A stretch of 64,000 nt of DNA, taken from assembly GCF_035582795.1 (NCBI RefSeq), contig NC_134366.1, forward strand, positions 109,933,756-109,997,755, in the 5' to 3' direction. This stretch comes from Mycteria americana (taxonomy: Eukaryota; Chordata; Aves; Ciconiiformes; Ciconiidae). Every line of letters starts with the position of its first letter. Position 1 is the first letter of the stretch. The notes beneath the pieces were generated by a model. That model did no database searches and was not told where the DNA came from. It worked only from the letters and a program-made list of their open reading frames with translations. This document shows, in pieces, positions 38,324 through 49,900 of the stretch. A program made the position numbers and the translations under genes.

Positions 38324-39153
38324 GCTGATTCATCGACTGGAGAGCCAAGGAGTGATCAGCAAGACTCGCTCACCCTTTGACAGTCCCACATGGCCAGTGT
38401 GAAAGTCTAATGGAGGGTGGAGACTAACAGTAGACTACCGTGGCCTGAACGAAGTCACACCAGGGCTGAATGCTGCCGTGCCGGACATGCTGGAACTTCA
38501 GTACCAGCTGGAGTCAAAAGCAGCCAAACGGTATGCTACAATTGATATCGCTAATGTGTTTTTCTCAATCCCTTTGGCAGCAGAGTGCAGGCCACAGTTT
38601 GCTTTCACTTGGAGGGGCATCCAGTGCACCTGGAATCGACTGCCCCAGGGGTGGAAACACAGCCCTGCCATTTGCCATGGACCGATCCAGACGGCACTGG
38701 AATAGGGTGAAGCTCCAGAACATGTGCAGCATCATCGTGTGGGGCAACACAGGAGAAGATGTTTCTGAGAAAGGGAATAAAATAGTCCAAATCCTTCTGA
38801 AAGCTGGTTTTGCCATAAAACACAGTAAGGTCAAGGGACCTGCACAGGAGATGCAGTTTTTAGGAATCAAATGGCAAGATGGATGTCGTCAGATCCCAAT
38901 GGATGTGATCAACAAAACAGCCATGTGTCTGCCAACTAGCAAAAAGGAAACACAGACTTTCTGAGGCGTTGTGGGTTTTTGGAGAATGCATATTCCAAAT
39001 GACAGTCTGATCGTAAGCCCTCTCCATCAAGAGACCCAGAAGAAGAACAGTTTCAAATGGGGCCCTGAGCAACGACAAGCCTTTGGTCAAGTTAAAGGGG
39101 AGACAGTTCATGCAGTAGCCCTTGGGCCAGTCTGGGCAGGGCAAGATGGTTAA
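38324..39153 (+). pseudogene. ERV reverse transcriptase remnant, active-site box deleted
   Basis: Reverse-transcriptase blocks are visible in two frames: the first catalytic-Asp block (TIDIANVFFSIP), the RLPQGW block, then after a frame change FLGIKWQDG and a GFWRMHIP block. There are in-frame stops at 38400-38402, 38703-38705 and 38962-38964. The YxDD box, expected near 38715-38735, is missing because of a small deletion that also causes the frame change. Homology is lost at about 39150, before RNase H. Clearly inactive. Confidence 0.85.
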
Positions 39154-42100
39154 ACAATAACATGGAGATAACTTAATTATAAAATGCATAGATGTTGTTT
39201 CACTTATCTGCTCCATAGGCCGGAGACATGGGCGTATGAACCAGTGAAGCAACAAGCATTCTTCTAATAAAGAAGCATTTACAAATGAAATAGCTTTTAA
39301 ATTCGGTATTTCTGCACTGTGCTGAAGATATGTTGTGGTTTTATGCCTTGGAGTTTAGTATGTTTATTTCAAAGGGCTATCGGAGGAGTTTAAATATTTT
39401 TGGGTTGCAAATCCCTTATAAGGAAATGTAGGGTGATACAAGCTGTTCATTCAGTTGCGCTTTCCAGTTCTTTAATGTATACGGAAACATAGTTCACTTT
39501 CAGTTCTGTGAAAAATATCAATCTGGTAATATCAGTATGAAATGTCTTTTCTCAAAGCCCCACGCTGTGCAGTTAAAAGTAAGTTGGACTATAAATCGTT
39601 GTTTTTGCCATAGAAGTAGCTATAACGTAGTATCTCACAGCCTAGCAACAGCTCCGTATCAGCATAGCTCGCCGCCGTAATTAGCTGCTGCCGCACAGGC
39701 GTGGCAGCAAAGGGTACAAACTATTGCAAGCACATCCCTGAGATTGCATGTGTTGTTTGCGTTTACAATGTTAATGTAGATGACAGACATTATTAACGTA
39801 GGGTAATTAAAGTGCGCATCTATAACTTTCTGACATCTCTGCAGTTTGTTTTATTTTAGGTTGCAGGAAGCATTATGAACTCTGAAAAAGCTGTAAAGAG
39901 AGGTTAATAGAAGTTACTGAAAACAAATTGAGATTTAAATGGGAAAGCCTTTAAAATTATTGCTCCTTCTCTTATTCAGATATTTACATCTATTTCATGG
40001 TTTCTAAACTACTTTTTTGAGGGCTTATATAGATTCTGGGTTAGGAGGAATACTTCAAAATTGCTGTTGGGATGAGTGTTGATAATAGATGGGTCCGACT
40101 CTTTTTAATGATTTGAAGTTGTTATTCCGTTAAATTAGACCTCGCTGCACTGATACACATCTGGTCATTACTTTCTTTTGGCAGGATTTCCCTAACAGTT
40201 TGCCTTCATTAACAGCTACCAAGTGACTCTTTGAAAATAATTAAAATTTCATTTGATGGTATTTGTAATACGATGGCTGCATTGTTGCTGGAAAGTGAAA
40301 TCAAATGCTTGTTAGCCACAAAATCTCTGCAGATGAGTTTCACTGTTTCAAACAGAGAAACTATTGGTCTTACAGTGAAAGCTGTGAAGGCTGGGGGGCT
40401 GTGTGTGCAAATATCCTGATGATCTCCTCTCTTTCTTCATAGTAGCATGCCATTCCCTCAAGAAATCTAATGGTGTTTGGGTACTGAAGCCTTTTAAAGC
40501 TTACGACATCTTTTAAAATGTCATTGCTTAAGAAAACAATTTAATTAATGTGATTTATTACGTATATATTTTCCTTGATTTCTGTTCCTCCCCTTTGGGT
40601 GCAAGACACTTGAGTTGGTCACTCGAGTCCATTCGACGGAGGCACAAAGAGGACGTCTCTCGCGCTCCTTGTAGGCAGCCGCGGCGGTGTGTGGTTTGCA
40701 GTAAGGAAGCTGTCCGTGTTCCTGACAGCCTGTGCGGTGGGAAGCAGTGACACAGAAACAGAGCAGGTAGCAGAGTAGGAGGAAATGTGTGTGTTTTTAG
40801 AGCTTTGCCTTTTTTTTTTTTTTTTTTCCTTATGTCCCGCAGAACCAGCACTATTTGCCTTCCCAGCTTGAAAGTTGTGTTGTCAGCTTTTCTGGAGACT
40901 GTTGACCTCTCGCATATGTTCATAAAAAGGCAGGGAAGGGAGTCAGCTTTACCTTGGCGAGGCGTGTTCCCACCGCTCTGCCGGAGATGCTGGCTGTGCG
41001 CTGGGCGGCTGCAGCGCTGGCTGTTTTGCAACTCGCCATGAAAGATAAGGCTTGCCGTGAAATTCTGCGGTCACATAAAAGTGACTCCCCCCCCTTCAGC
41101 TGGAGGTGGGTGGGCTGTAAGACCTGAACACGGGGAGGCCTTCAGCCTTTTCTTGTACAGCAGCAGATGGCTTGAGATTTGTTATTAATAGCCACGGAAA
41201 CATAAGTGGGTCTGAACTGGGTCAGGCTGAAGGTTCGTGTTCTCCAGTATCCTCCCTCTGACAGTGCTCGGTGGCGGCTGCTTGGGGAAGGAGCGTGAGA
41301 AGTGGGACAAGCCTTTGGTGGTAATTCCTCCTGGGGTACTCTCCCAGTTCAACCAGTTTGCAGCTCAGTGACTTCCTAAGCTAGAGGTCATGTCTGTGTC
41401 TTTTTGGTTTCTTAGCCCGGGATGGGCTTTTCTTTCATGAGTTTGTCCATTTGCAAATGTTGAGCCTCATTTGAATTAGTTGGGTAGTGGTAAGGCGCTA
41501 CGCAAATTGGGAACTTTCTTATAATTTTGGGCGCCTTGGTTTCCAGCTGGAAGGTTGCACCCCGTAGGCTCAGGCAGTGTTTAAAAATAAGTCTGGTGCA
41601 AAAGGAAATAATTCCAAATGTATAAGGAAGGTAAATGGCAGCCTTGCGCTTAAAAATAAAAACTGAAGGGCGGGTGTCTCCCTTCTCGTGCGGGTGTAAG
41701 TGTGCGGTGACTCCGCTAAAGTCGGTGCGGTAAGTCGGGATGGACACCCGTCTGACTCAGGTTAGAATTTGACTCACAGTTTGTAACCAAAAAAGCCTTG
41801 AGTGTGCCTAAACCTCCTGTGAGCCGGTGATCTCTCCACTAGCCCTGAGATGAGAGATCCTCATGGAATGAAAGAGCTGTGTAAAACTGCTGTAATGGGG
41901 CTCCCAAAAAGCAGTTACCTCATGCAGGAGGTACCATGTTGCTCCATGGTGGAGCCCCGTGGTGGGCAAACCCTGCTTCAGAGGCTGGACCAGCCTCGGT
42001 TGGTCCAGTCATCTAGAAGGCAGCATGAGACCACCCTTTGTACCTTTGGCTAGTAGTCTGCAGCATACAGAGGAACGTTATCCTCACAAGTTTGAAGGTG

Positions 42101-45100
42101 ATACTACACTGGAGAATAAGATGGTGAAATAGATGCTAATCCGGACCTTTATTTTCCAACATTATTGGTGTGTCTCAGAGGGTTGGCCTGTTGACTTCTC
42201 TTTTACAGGATACCTAATAATTTGAGTCAGAACAACCCAATCCTTTCCTCTTACTGGTTTCGGTGTTAGCAGATGCTGCAGCTGCCTTTAGTTGTACCCA
42301 AGGCAGACCCAGTTTTGCAAACGACAAACCCAGTGAGACACAGTGGGTTTTGCCTGCTCCCTCAGAGCTGTCTGGTCTTACAATACCATTATCACCATCT
42401 ATTCTACTTATATTCAGGGTTATGGTTTACTAGAAACATTCTGGCAGAAGATCAAAGTATTTTAGTACCATTCAAGGTTTTGCAACGTTTGTGCCACGTT
42501 TGCACCACAAGGGACCTGGCAGATATAACAAAGGACTTGTGTCCTGATGGAGAAGTAGCTGGGGCCAAGGAGTATATGGCACTGGATATCTGTCAGCGGG
42601 TACCTTGATTTTTTTATGGTTATACAGGGTCATCAAATTTAGATGGTTTTTAACACTGTATTTTATCTTTAGTGTTCTTAATTTTGTTAAGTCTAGTCGA
42701 AAGCATTAAGGAAATTATTTATGAACCTGGATCTCAAATGTTATATACTTAAATATTTTTTTTTCCAAACCAAATAAAATAGTTTGTTTTCTTTTGCCTG
42801 ATTTTTTGCTTACATGTAAATCCCATGGAGTAAGTGGAGGCTATGCATGTTCTGTACATCTGACCGTCCACCGAATGAGTATGTGGAGGGATTATTCTGT
42901 CCCCCTGTGTTAGATGTTTATAGGTAAGCAGCTGTAGCCTTCTGAGGAGTGTTTTATGGGTGAAGCGGAGGAGGAAAGCAATACCTCATCTGTTTGCTTC
43001 AGTTATGGCATTCCCACTTCTTATGATTTTGTCAGTGGAGAAGATAGGAATTGTTTCCTGAAGCATGTTTTTCTGCAGTCCGGTGGTTGCAAAACAGAAG
43101 ATGTAAGCCTCTGAAAACTGAGAGTTCCTCAGCTTCACGGTTGTTGGAAGAAGCTCGAGACATGACTGAGTGTACTGTAAAACCTCAAAAGGCAAATAAG
43201 AGAATCCACAGCTAAGTTATGTTCAAAAACCTCTCCTAAGTCTTTGGATGTATCATATTTGAGTGCTTGAACCATGAGGTTTAGTGCTCTGAGTTGGCAG
43301 TACTATAATAATCATTTTTATTGTCCTTTCTGTGCAAGTTTTAACCATACCTGGTTTTGGATAGTGTTTTTAAGTAACACCTTGACTTTATATGTGATTG
43401 AATTAATCACGTGGGAAGTTCAGGAGGTACTTGAAAGCCTGTCAGTAGAGAAGTGTGATAGAATGAGGAATGATACTTAGCATTTAGCAGTAAAGCTGTA
43501 TTTTAAGAGTTATGATGTTGAAAGCAGTTGTCCTACTTGATTACAAGCCTGATACATGGGTTTTATGAAAAAAGTTACCTTAGGTTTAGAAAATATATGA
43601 TTATAGATAAGGTGCTGTACTTGTGACCCCAGACACAGTAGTAATGCTATGTGTGTTTCTCTTTCAGGAATGTGTTTTTTCTGTTAGTCAAGTTGTGAGG
43701 CTGGGAGTTTGTTGGTGGTTTTTTTTTTTTTTTATATGGCAAGTTTTTTTCTTGTGAGGAAATCTTCTCTTCAGATTATAAACAGTGACTTTGATAAATG
43801 TACCCATTACCTAAGGAAGTAAATACGGGTGTGCTTATCTAAACCTGTTTAAAAAAAAATAAAATCCAAAATCCTCTAAAGTATTAGAGGAGCATTGTAG
43901 CTGATTATTGTAAACCAGCCAAAATTAGATTACACCTGCCTAAAAATGTACTTTTAGTCAGGCGTTTTTGATTGGTTTTGCTTGATATTTCTCCTGAAAT
44001 AAAAGCCTCCTTGGCGTAGACTGCTTCTTTTTATTTGTATGCTCTGTGTGTAGCGCTGCAAGTGGAATACCCATGGAGTACTAAAGATAATATATAGTTA
44101 AAAATGGTTTGTTTAGATAGTAAGAAGTGTCAAGTAACTGTAGTGCGAGCAGCCATTTATATACAGAGCAAGTACAATAATGAGCTGTTACATCATTATT
44201 ATTTAGCACTCTCTATGGTGTAAAAGTATATTAAATAGGGAGTAGGTGAGTAATAAATGGGCGAGATGCAGAAAAGTGAAAGCGATAAAAAAGATGCGTA
44301 ACAAAAAATAGAATGGTCTTTATGTGTGTGGCTAAGACAAACGGTGTTTGTGTGTTAGGAATAGCATCACAGAACATCCCATAATGAACCAGCCACGCCA
44401 TAATCCATGCTTATTTGTTGTGTAACAGGTTTAAGGACTTAGCAGTGTGGCTCAAATTCTGCTCTTGGAGTTAGAGTCACAGTTACATTGTGCTTCTCTG
44501 GTGGAAAATCTACTCGCTTCAGCATCGCCCTGAAGAGTATAGTTCTATTTGCAAAATGGTAAAATGTGATATAAAGAAGCATGCACATGCTGGAGGAAAG
44601 TGAGTTTGGAAAACTTTTAAATCAGACTTCTAGTCCCAGGTGTAGAAAGAGACTAGCCCCTGTAAGAAGAATACCTCACTTAAGTGAGACTCACCACTAG
44701 GGATCTTATACTTTAATTTGATGTTCCACATAGCCCACTTTTTCCTAGTTGCTTGTGAATTGGAAGAAATGGAGAGAGAAGTGTTTCTTTTGGTGGTATG
44801 TGGCACTTTAAACTTAATTGTTATTACGCTTCTTGCTTGTTGTTATTAATATCCTGTAAAAGGATCAAATTGGCTGGAAACCAATTTTAAGGCAAAGGCA
44901 AACAGACAAGAGGTTAGTGACGTGATTTATGCTTTGTTCGTTTCTTTACTATCTGATGGTCCTTTTGGTTCACGAAGAGATGAACTCTGGATAGGCAGAA
45001 GAGGGGATTAGTTTACTTTTGGGGCTCATGGGAAAGAATCCCTGTTTCTCAAATTCTGGCTGTGCCTCTGATGAAAAGAGGGACTTTGACTCTTTGAAAA

Positions 45101-46346
45101 GGTGAAGCTTGACTTTATAATGATAATTTGCTCTTAGAAATTATTTGAAGTCAGAACATTTGGCACTGTATAAAAGTATATAAAGGAGCACCTATAAAAG
45201 ATGTCAAGTCCCTGCCTTGAGGAATATACATGCCAATTAGAACATAGCAATATGTACTACACATATTATGCATTAGGAGAAAAAAACCCAACAAAACTGA
45301 GAGATGGATTTCATTCTGGAAAATAATTTTGAGTCATTTATGGAAAATATGCTTTTAAGAATGAATAAAAAAATAATGAAAAACCAGTTCTAAATGCAGT
45401 GTCAAAACACAAGGTCGTAGGTGGGAAACCGATACAAAAGATGCATTAGGGAGACAGAATTACTGCCCACACAAAAGAGAGTAAGGTGGAACTGTGGAGG
45501 TCCTTGAAGGAGAAGAATGGCACTTGAACCTGACATGCGAGACATTTGACTTGGGTGTTGGCATCCTTCGATTTTTGGAAGAGCACTATGCTGTTAGTGG
45601 CAGAGTTACTTGAACAGACCAGAGGAGAACAAGTTACAAGCTTGGTGGCTGGAGATGACTCTGTAGTAACTGAAGATAGAAAAGCCTGAAGAATGGGCAT
45701 CTTCTAGGGAAGAGGACAGAAGGGGCAAGGAGGAGGCACTTAAGCTCGTGCTGAAATGTCCTGGCAAACAGGCAGCCAGCGAGCAGGGACCGAAGCCGTG
45801 CACGCGAGGGAGAGCCCAAATGGAAGAATTAGTCACGAAGGGCCCAAACAGGTTTGAGAGAGAGGAGGTGAAGGTGCTTCTGGAAGAAGCAGAAGTGTTG
45901 GGGAGGACTGAGAAAGCAGAGGCCAAAGCGTGAGCAGACAGAAAGGGAGGAGCGGGGAAAAGAAGTGGCCTTTAAACTGTCTGCGGGATGGCGATGTCCA
46001 GGGAAAGGGACCAGGCGCCTGGCAGCTGCCTGCAGGTGATCCAGAAGGGATCTGACAGGCAGGCCGTGTGTGTGGATAGCTGGGGCTTGGAGGCATGGTG
46101 GATGGCGGAGGTGGGGTGGAGCTGGGTAGGAGAGTGGAAGTAAGGAGGTCAGTGCCACAGGAGCGGTGTGGCCGCGAGTGGGGTGGACAGGGACGTGCGC
46201 TGTGGCGAAGATGGAGTGACATGTATATGGTAATGACGGCGTGTTGAGTTCTCTGTTGCGAGGAGCATGTGAGAGAGGAGGGTGTTGGGGTGTATATGGT
46301 ACATAGCCACATTCCTTTGAAAAGAGAAATAATGTCTGACTATAGT
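39154..46346. other. Intron DNA between the two LTR elements, no gene seen
   Basis: Ordinary AT-rich intron, with a more GC-rich patch at about 40600-41050 and a purine-rich stretch at about 45470-46230. A short perfect inverted repeat lies at 41985-42008. No domain-bearing frame, RNA gene or further transposon could be recognised. Confidence 0.45.
41985..42008. repeat. Short perfect inverted repeat (8-bp arms)
   Basis: CTGGACCA and TGGTCCAG are separated by eight bases and could form a small hairpin. There is no T-run, so it does not resemble a terminator; probably incidental. Confidence 0.5.
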
Positions 46347-46941
46347 TGTGCTGGTCTTGGCTGGGGTAGAGTTGATTTTCTTCACAGTAGCTAGTATGGG
46401 GCTATGCTTTGGATTTGTGCTGGGAACAGTGTTGATAACACAGGGATGTTTTCGTTACTGCTGGGCAGCGCTTACACCGAGTCAAGGCCTCTTCTGCTTC
46501 TCACCCCACCCCACCAGCGAGGAGGCTGGGGGTGCACAAGAAGTTGGGAGGGGACACGGCTGGGACAGCTGACCCCAAGTGACCAAAGGGATATCCCACA
46601 CCATATGGCGTCATGCTCAGCACATAGAGCTGGGGGAAGGAGAAGGAAAGGGGGGACGTTCGGAGCGATGGCGTTTGCCTTCCCAAGTAACCATTACGCG
46701 TGCTGGAGCCCTGCCTGCCTGGAGATGGCTGAACACCTGCCTGCCCATGGGAAGCAGTGAATTAATTCCTTGTTTTGCTTTGCTTGTGTGAGCAGCTTTT
46801 GCTTTACCTATTAAACTGTCTTTATCTCAACCCACGAGTTTTCTCCCTTTTACTCTTCTGATTCTCTTCCCCATCCTGCCGTGGGGGAGTGAGTGAGCGG
46901 CTGTGTGGGGCTTAGTTGCCAGCTGGGGTTAAACCACGACA
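46347..46941 (+). mobile_element. Solo LTR, ERV-L-like
   Basis: A single LTR of 595 bases, TGTGCTGG to CACGACA, with the same ends and many shared blocks as the LTR at 36841. It carries ATTAAACTGTCTTTATC (ATTAAA polyadenylation signal near 46811). It differs in the middle and has lost the CRE (TGGCGTCA in place of TGACGTCA). Possible five-base target duplication: ATAGT (46342-46346) and ACAGT (46942-46946), one mismatch. No internal retroviral sequence flanks it, so it is a solo LTR from recombination or a related subfamily copy. Confidence 0.85.
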
Positions 46942-49900
46942 ACAGTATTTGTCGATGCAAAAGGGTTTATGTTCTTGGTGTGTGTAATTCATGTTTGTCT
47001 TACCAGTTGATAGGTCTGTCTTGCAAGTTGTAGTTGTAGTGTATAGAAAAATAACCAAACAGGCAATGGCCTGTGCAGCAGATTTTCTTCCTTGCAGGCT
47101 TGCTTGCTTGCTGTCCTATAATTTCAGGGGGTTTCTTTTGTTTTAAGTAGTTTCTCAGCATTTGTGTGCTGAGGCTAAGAGTTTCTAAGTAGGGGGTGGA
47201 TTTTGTTCCTTTGCTTTTTTTCTGCTCTTAGCTCTACCTTCTTGTTCCCAAGGCTGGCAATGAGCTCAGGAATGGTTTTGGGGATGGATGTCCATCCAGG
47301 CCCTTCTCTTTCATGGAGGATGTAACACAGAGTAATTTTCTGCACTTGGCTAAATTTCTGTCTGTCTTTGGATTTCGGGGGAAACGACTCGTACACTGTA
47401 GGTGAGGGATTGGCCTGAAGATTCAAAGTCTTTGATTAAATGGCAAGGGGAGGGGACGTACATGTACCTGTTTACGTAAGGAAAGTGGAGTAGTTCTGAA
47501 CAGAGTTGTCAGCGTTTATCTTGTGGTATCCACAATGTCCTGACCTGTCAAAATCTGAAGCATGCATTGTGTGGTAATGAGAGCAAAGTTAACAGTGTTT
47601 GTAAAATGTGCCTTGAAATTGTATTTATAAGCAGCAGATGGAATGTGTTTGTCTCTTTGGAAGATACATTGCAGTGATGTTCCACAGAGATAGTTCAGCA
47701 CTTCATAACAAAATAAGCTGGACCAACTGACAGTTGAAAGATTTGATTTTGGGTTTAGTTTCTCTTCTCGTGGCTGGGAGCTTTGAAATCCAGAAAAAGT
47801 CATCTTGTGCTTGTATTCCTTCGATACACAGGACTATTGCTTGCTTTCCTTTGTGTTTAAAAAAGTAAATAAATAAAAAGAGGAGAAAAGTAGTTACTGT
47901 GTAAGTCAGCTCATGCTTTATGGTAACGTCACTTTTGTTGTACTGGCTATATCTGTTTGCTTTTCTATGCTGACAGTGATGGGCCAGTGCAGGATTGAGT
48001 ACATTTCACAGCTGGATTTATCACATACGTAGTGGAAGTAGCTTTTAATGATGTGAACTACAGAAAACTATAAAATGAATTAACGGAGTAATGAAGCAAC
48101 AGCAGACATCTCTCTTTAAAACTAGTGGTGAACTTAGAAACTTGTGAACCCCTCTTTTAAACTACTAGCAATCACCTGTCTTACTACCGAGTGTAAGATA
48201 AGCTCATCACAAATTACACTTGTGGATGAAGTGATCTTCAGGGGTACTGTGTACCTTAGTGAAAGCAGGTGAAATGAAGGTATTTCTAAGGCACTGGCTA
48301 TCCACAGATCAGCCTTCAGCACTGTTCTCTGCCGGTTTGGGGCTGGTGCCATTGAGCCAAAACTGTTTAAGCCCCGCAGCGAGTCCTGAGTCTCAGCTGG
48401 TGCAGAGCGAGCTGCAGTTTGGCTGGTTTGGGATCCCTGAAGTGCAGTGTGTCTGCGCTCGGGCCTGGGCATAGTCTGCGTGCTTGACATTCAGAAATGT
48501 TGCAGAGAATGGAAAAACTGTGATTGAAAGTCTTAATTACCTGCTTAAGTTCTTAAACGTTTAAGAAAGCTTCCTAAAATAGAGCTTGTCCGTGTTGTTT
48601 TGTGCTTTGCAAGGGCTTTCAGTGAAATTTTTTTTTTTTTTTAAATATACATATATATAAAAAAATAAGTAACCCAACAACCGAAAATGAGGTTTGGGTT
48701 GTGTGTGTTTCGTGAGTTTTGTGTTGCTTCTCAGCGCTAAACGGTGCCACCTCAGAAGGTAATGTTTAACAGAATGCTTTTATGGCTTTTGCATATGATT
48801 ATCCCTCCTTGTATTTCAGGGCACAGTTCCTCTCCCTTTCCCCTCTGCCCTTCCTCTCTCCCTCTGTCCCCCCCTCCCCCCCTTTTAATGCAATCTTTTA
48901 ACTCTCTTAAAATGGGATTTTGAAAAGAGATAAGGAGGTATAGAACTATAGCCCAAAAGCTTGTTTCAGTGCTTTACAATGCCTTTATAATATGGGGGGG
49001 GGGGGGGGAGTAAGCAAACGACTTGCTGGTGTTACTTCAGAAACAATGTTTTATTATGGTAAGGCTTTAATAGTTAATCAAACAACAGTGCTGTAATTCG
49101 AAATCTGTTAACAGGTTAACACTTGGCAACACTTGTATTTATAAGGTAATTATTTTACTGTAGCAATTTGAGCAGTATGATATATTAGGTATAAAAGAAA
49201 ATAATTTATTACCTTGAATTTCTTAATTCTCCACACAGCTTATATCATAGCAACGTATTGTAGAAATAATCTTTACCTTCCATTGACCTGCTGAACACAT
49301 AGCTGTAGCTAGTAAATTTGCTTGGTATTAAACATACAACTTTTTGCATTTGAGGTCTGCTACGAACAAGTTGTTACAGCACTGTATGTATGTACTAAAG
49401 CACTGAAGTTTGTTCCTCACAGGTGTAATTGTTAGTTGTGACAGGAAGGAATTTGGGCACTTAGGACAATGTTGCTTCGTGTAACTTTTTCTGGGGTAGG
49501 AAATCAAAAATTAAAAATATTTACTCTTAATTATGCTCATGTTTTTCTTGCATTCGAGTCTTGGTTTACACAGCACAAAGGCATTCTGGTTTTAGCTAGC
49601 AGTATAGCTTCTCATTCGATACAAATTGATCTTATGGCACTGTGTGCACTTATGGCAGCTGAGGATGTGGTTTGTGTTAGCTTGCGTTGATGGGGCAGAT
49701 GAAAGAGGCAGCAAGAAGGGGTGGGTGTATATGTGTGCAATGTACTGCACTCCAGTATTTTACACCAGCTGACGATCCAGTCCTTATTCTTCTGCAGATA
49801 ATGTAAAAATAATAAAACTAAGTATTTCCTTCTCATGACACTGGAAATAAAAACACATACATTTTTTTCCCCCATTTTAAGATGCAAACAGAGCAGAACA

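Larger units (their letters stand above)
36841..39153 (+). mobile_element. Truncated ERV-L-like endogenous retrovirus (5' LTR to partial pol)
   Basis: An avian class III (ERV-L-like) provirus remnant lies in sense with ZNF516 inside the first intron. In order: a 557-base LTR beginning TGTTCTGG and ending ACGACA, a tRNA-type primer-binding site, about 540 bases of leader or gag residue, a protease segment, and a partial reverse transcriptase that fades out near 39150. Most of gag, RNase H, integrase and the 3' LTR are missing. The interior is broken by stops and frame changes, so it is non-functional. The element type is recognised from the LTR ends and pol motifs; the exact subfamily is not assigned. 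Confidence 0.85.

Noticed and set aside
46348..46791. Several 61-118 codon frames
   Set aside because: They fall within the solo LTR; no coding role is expected.
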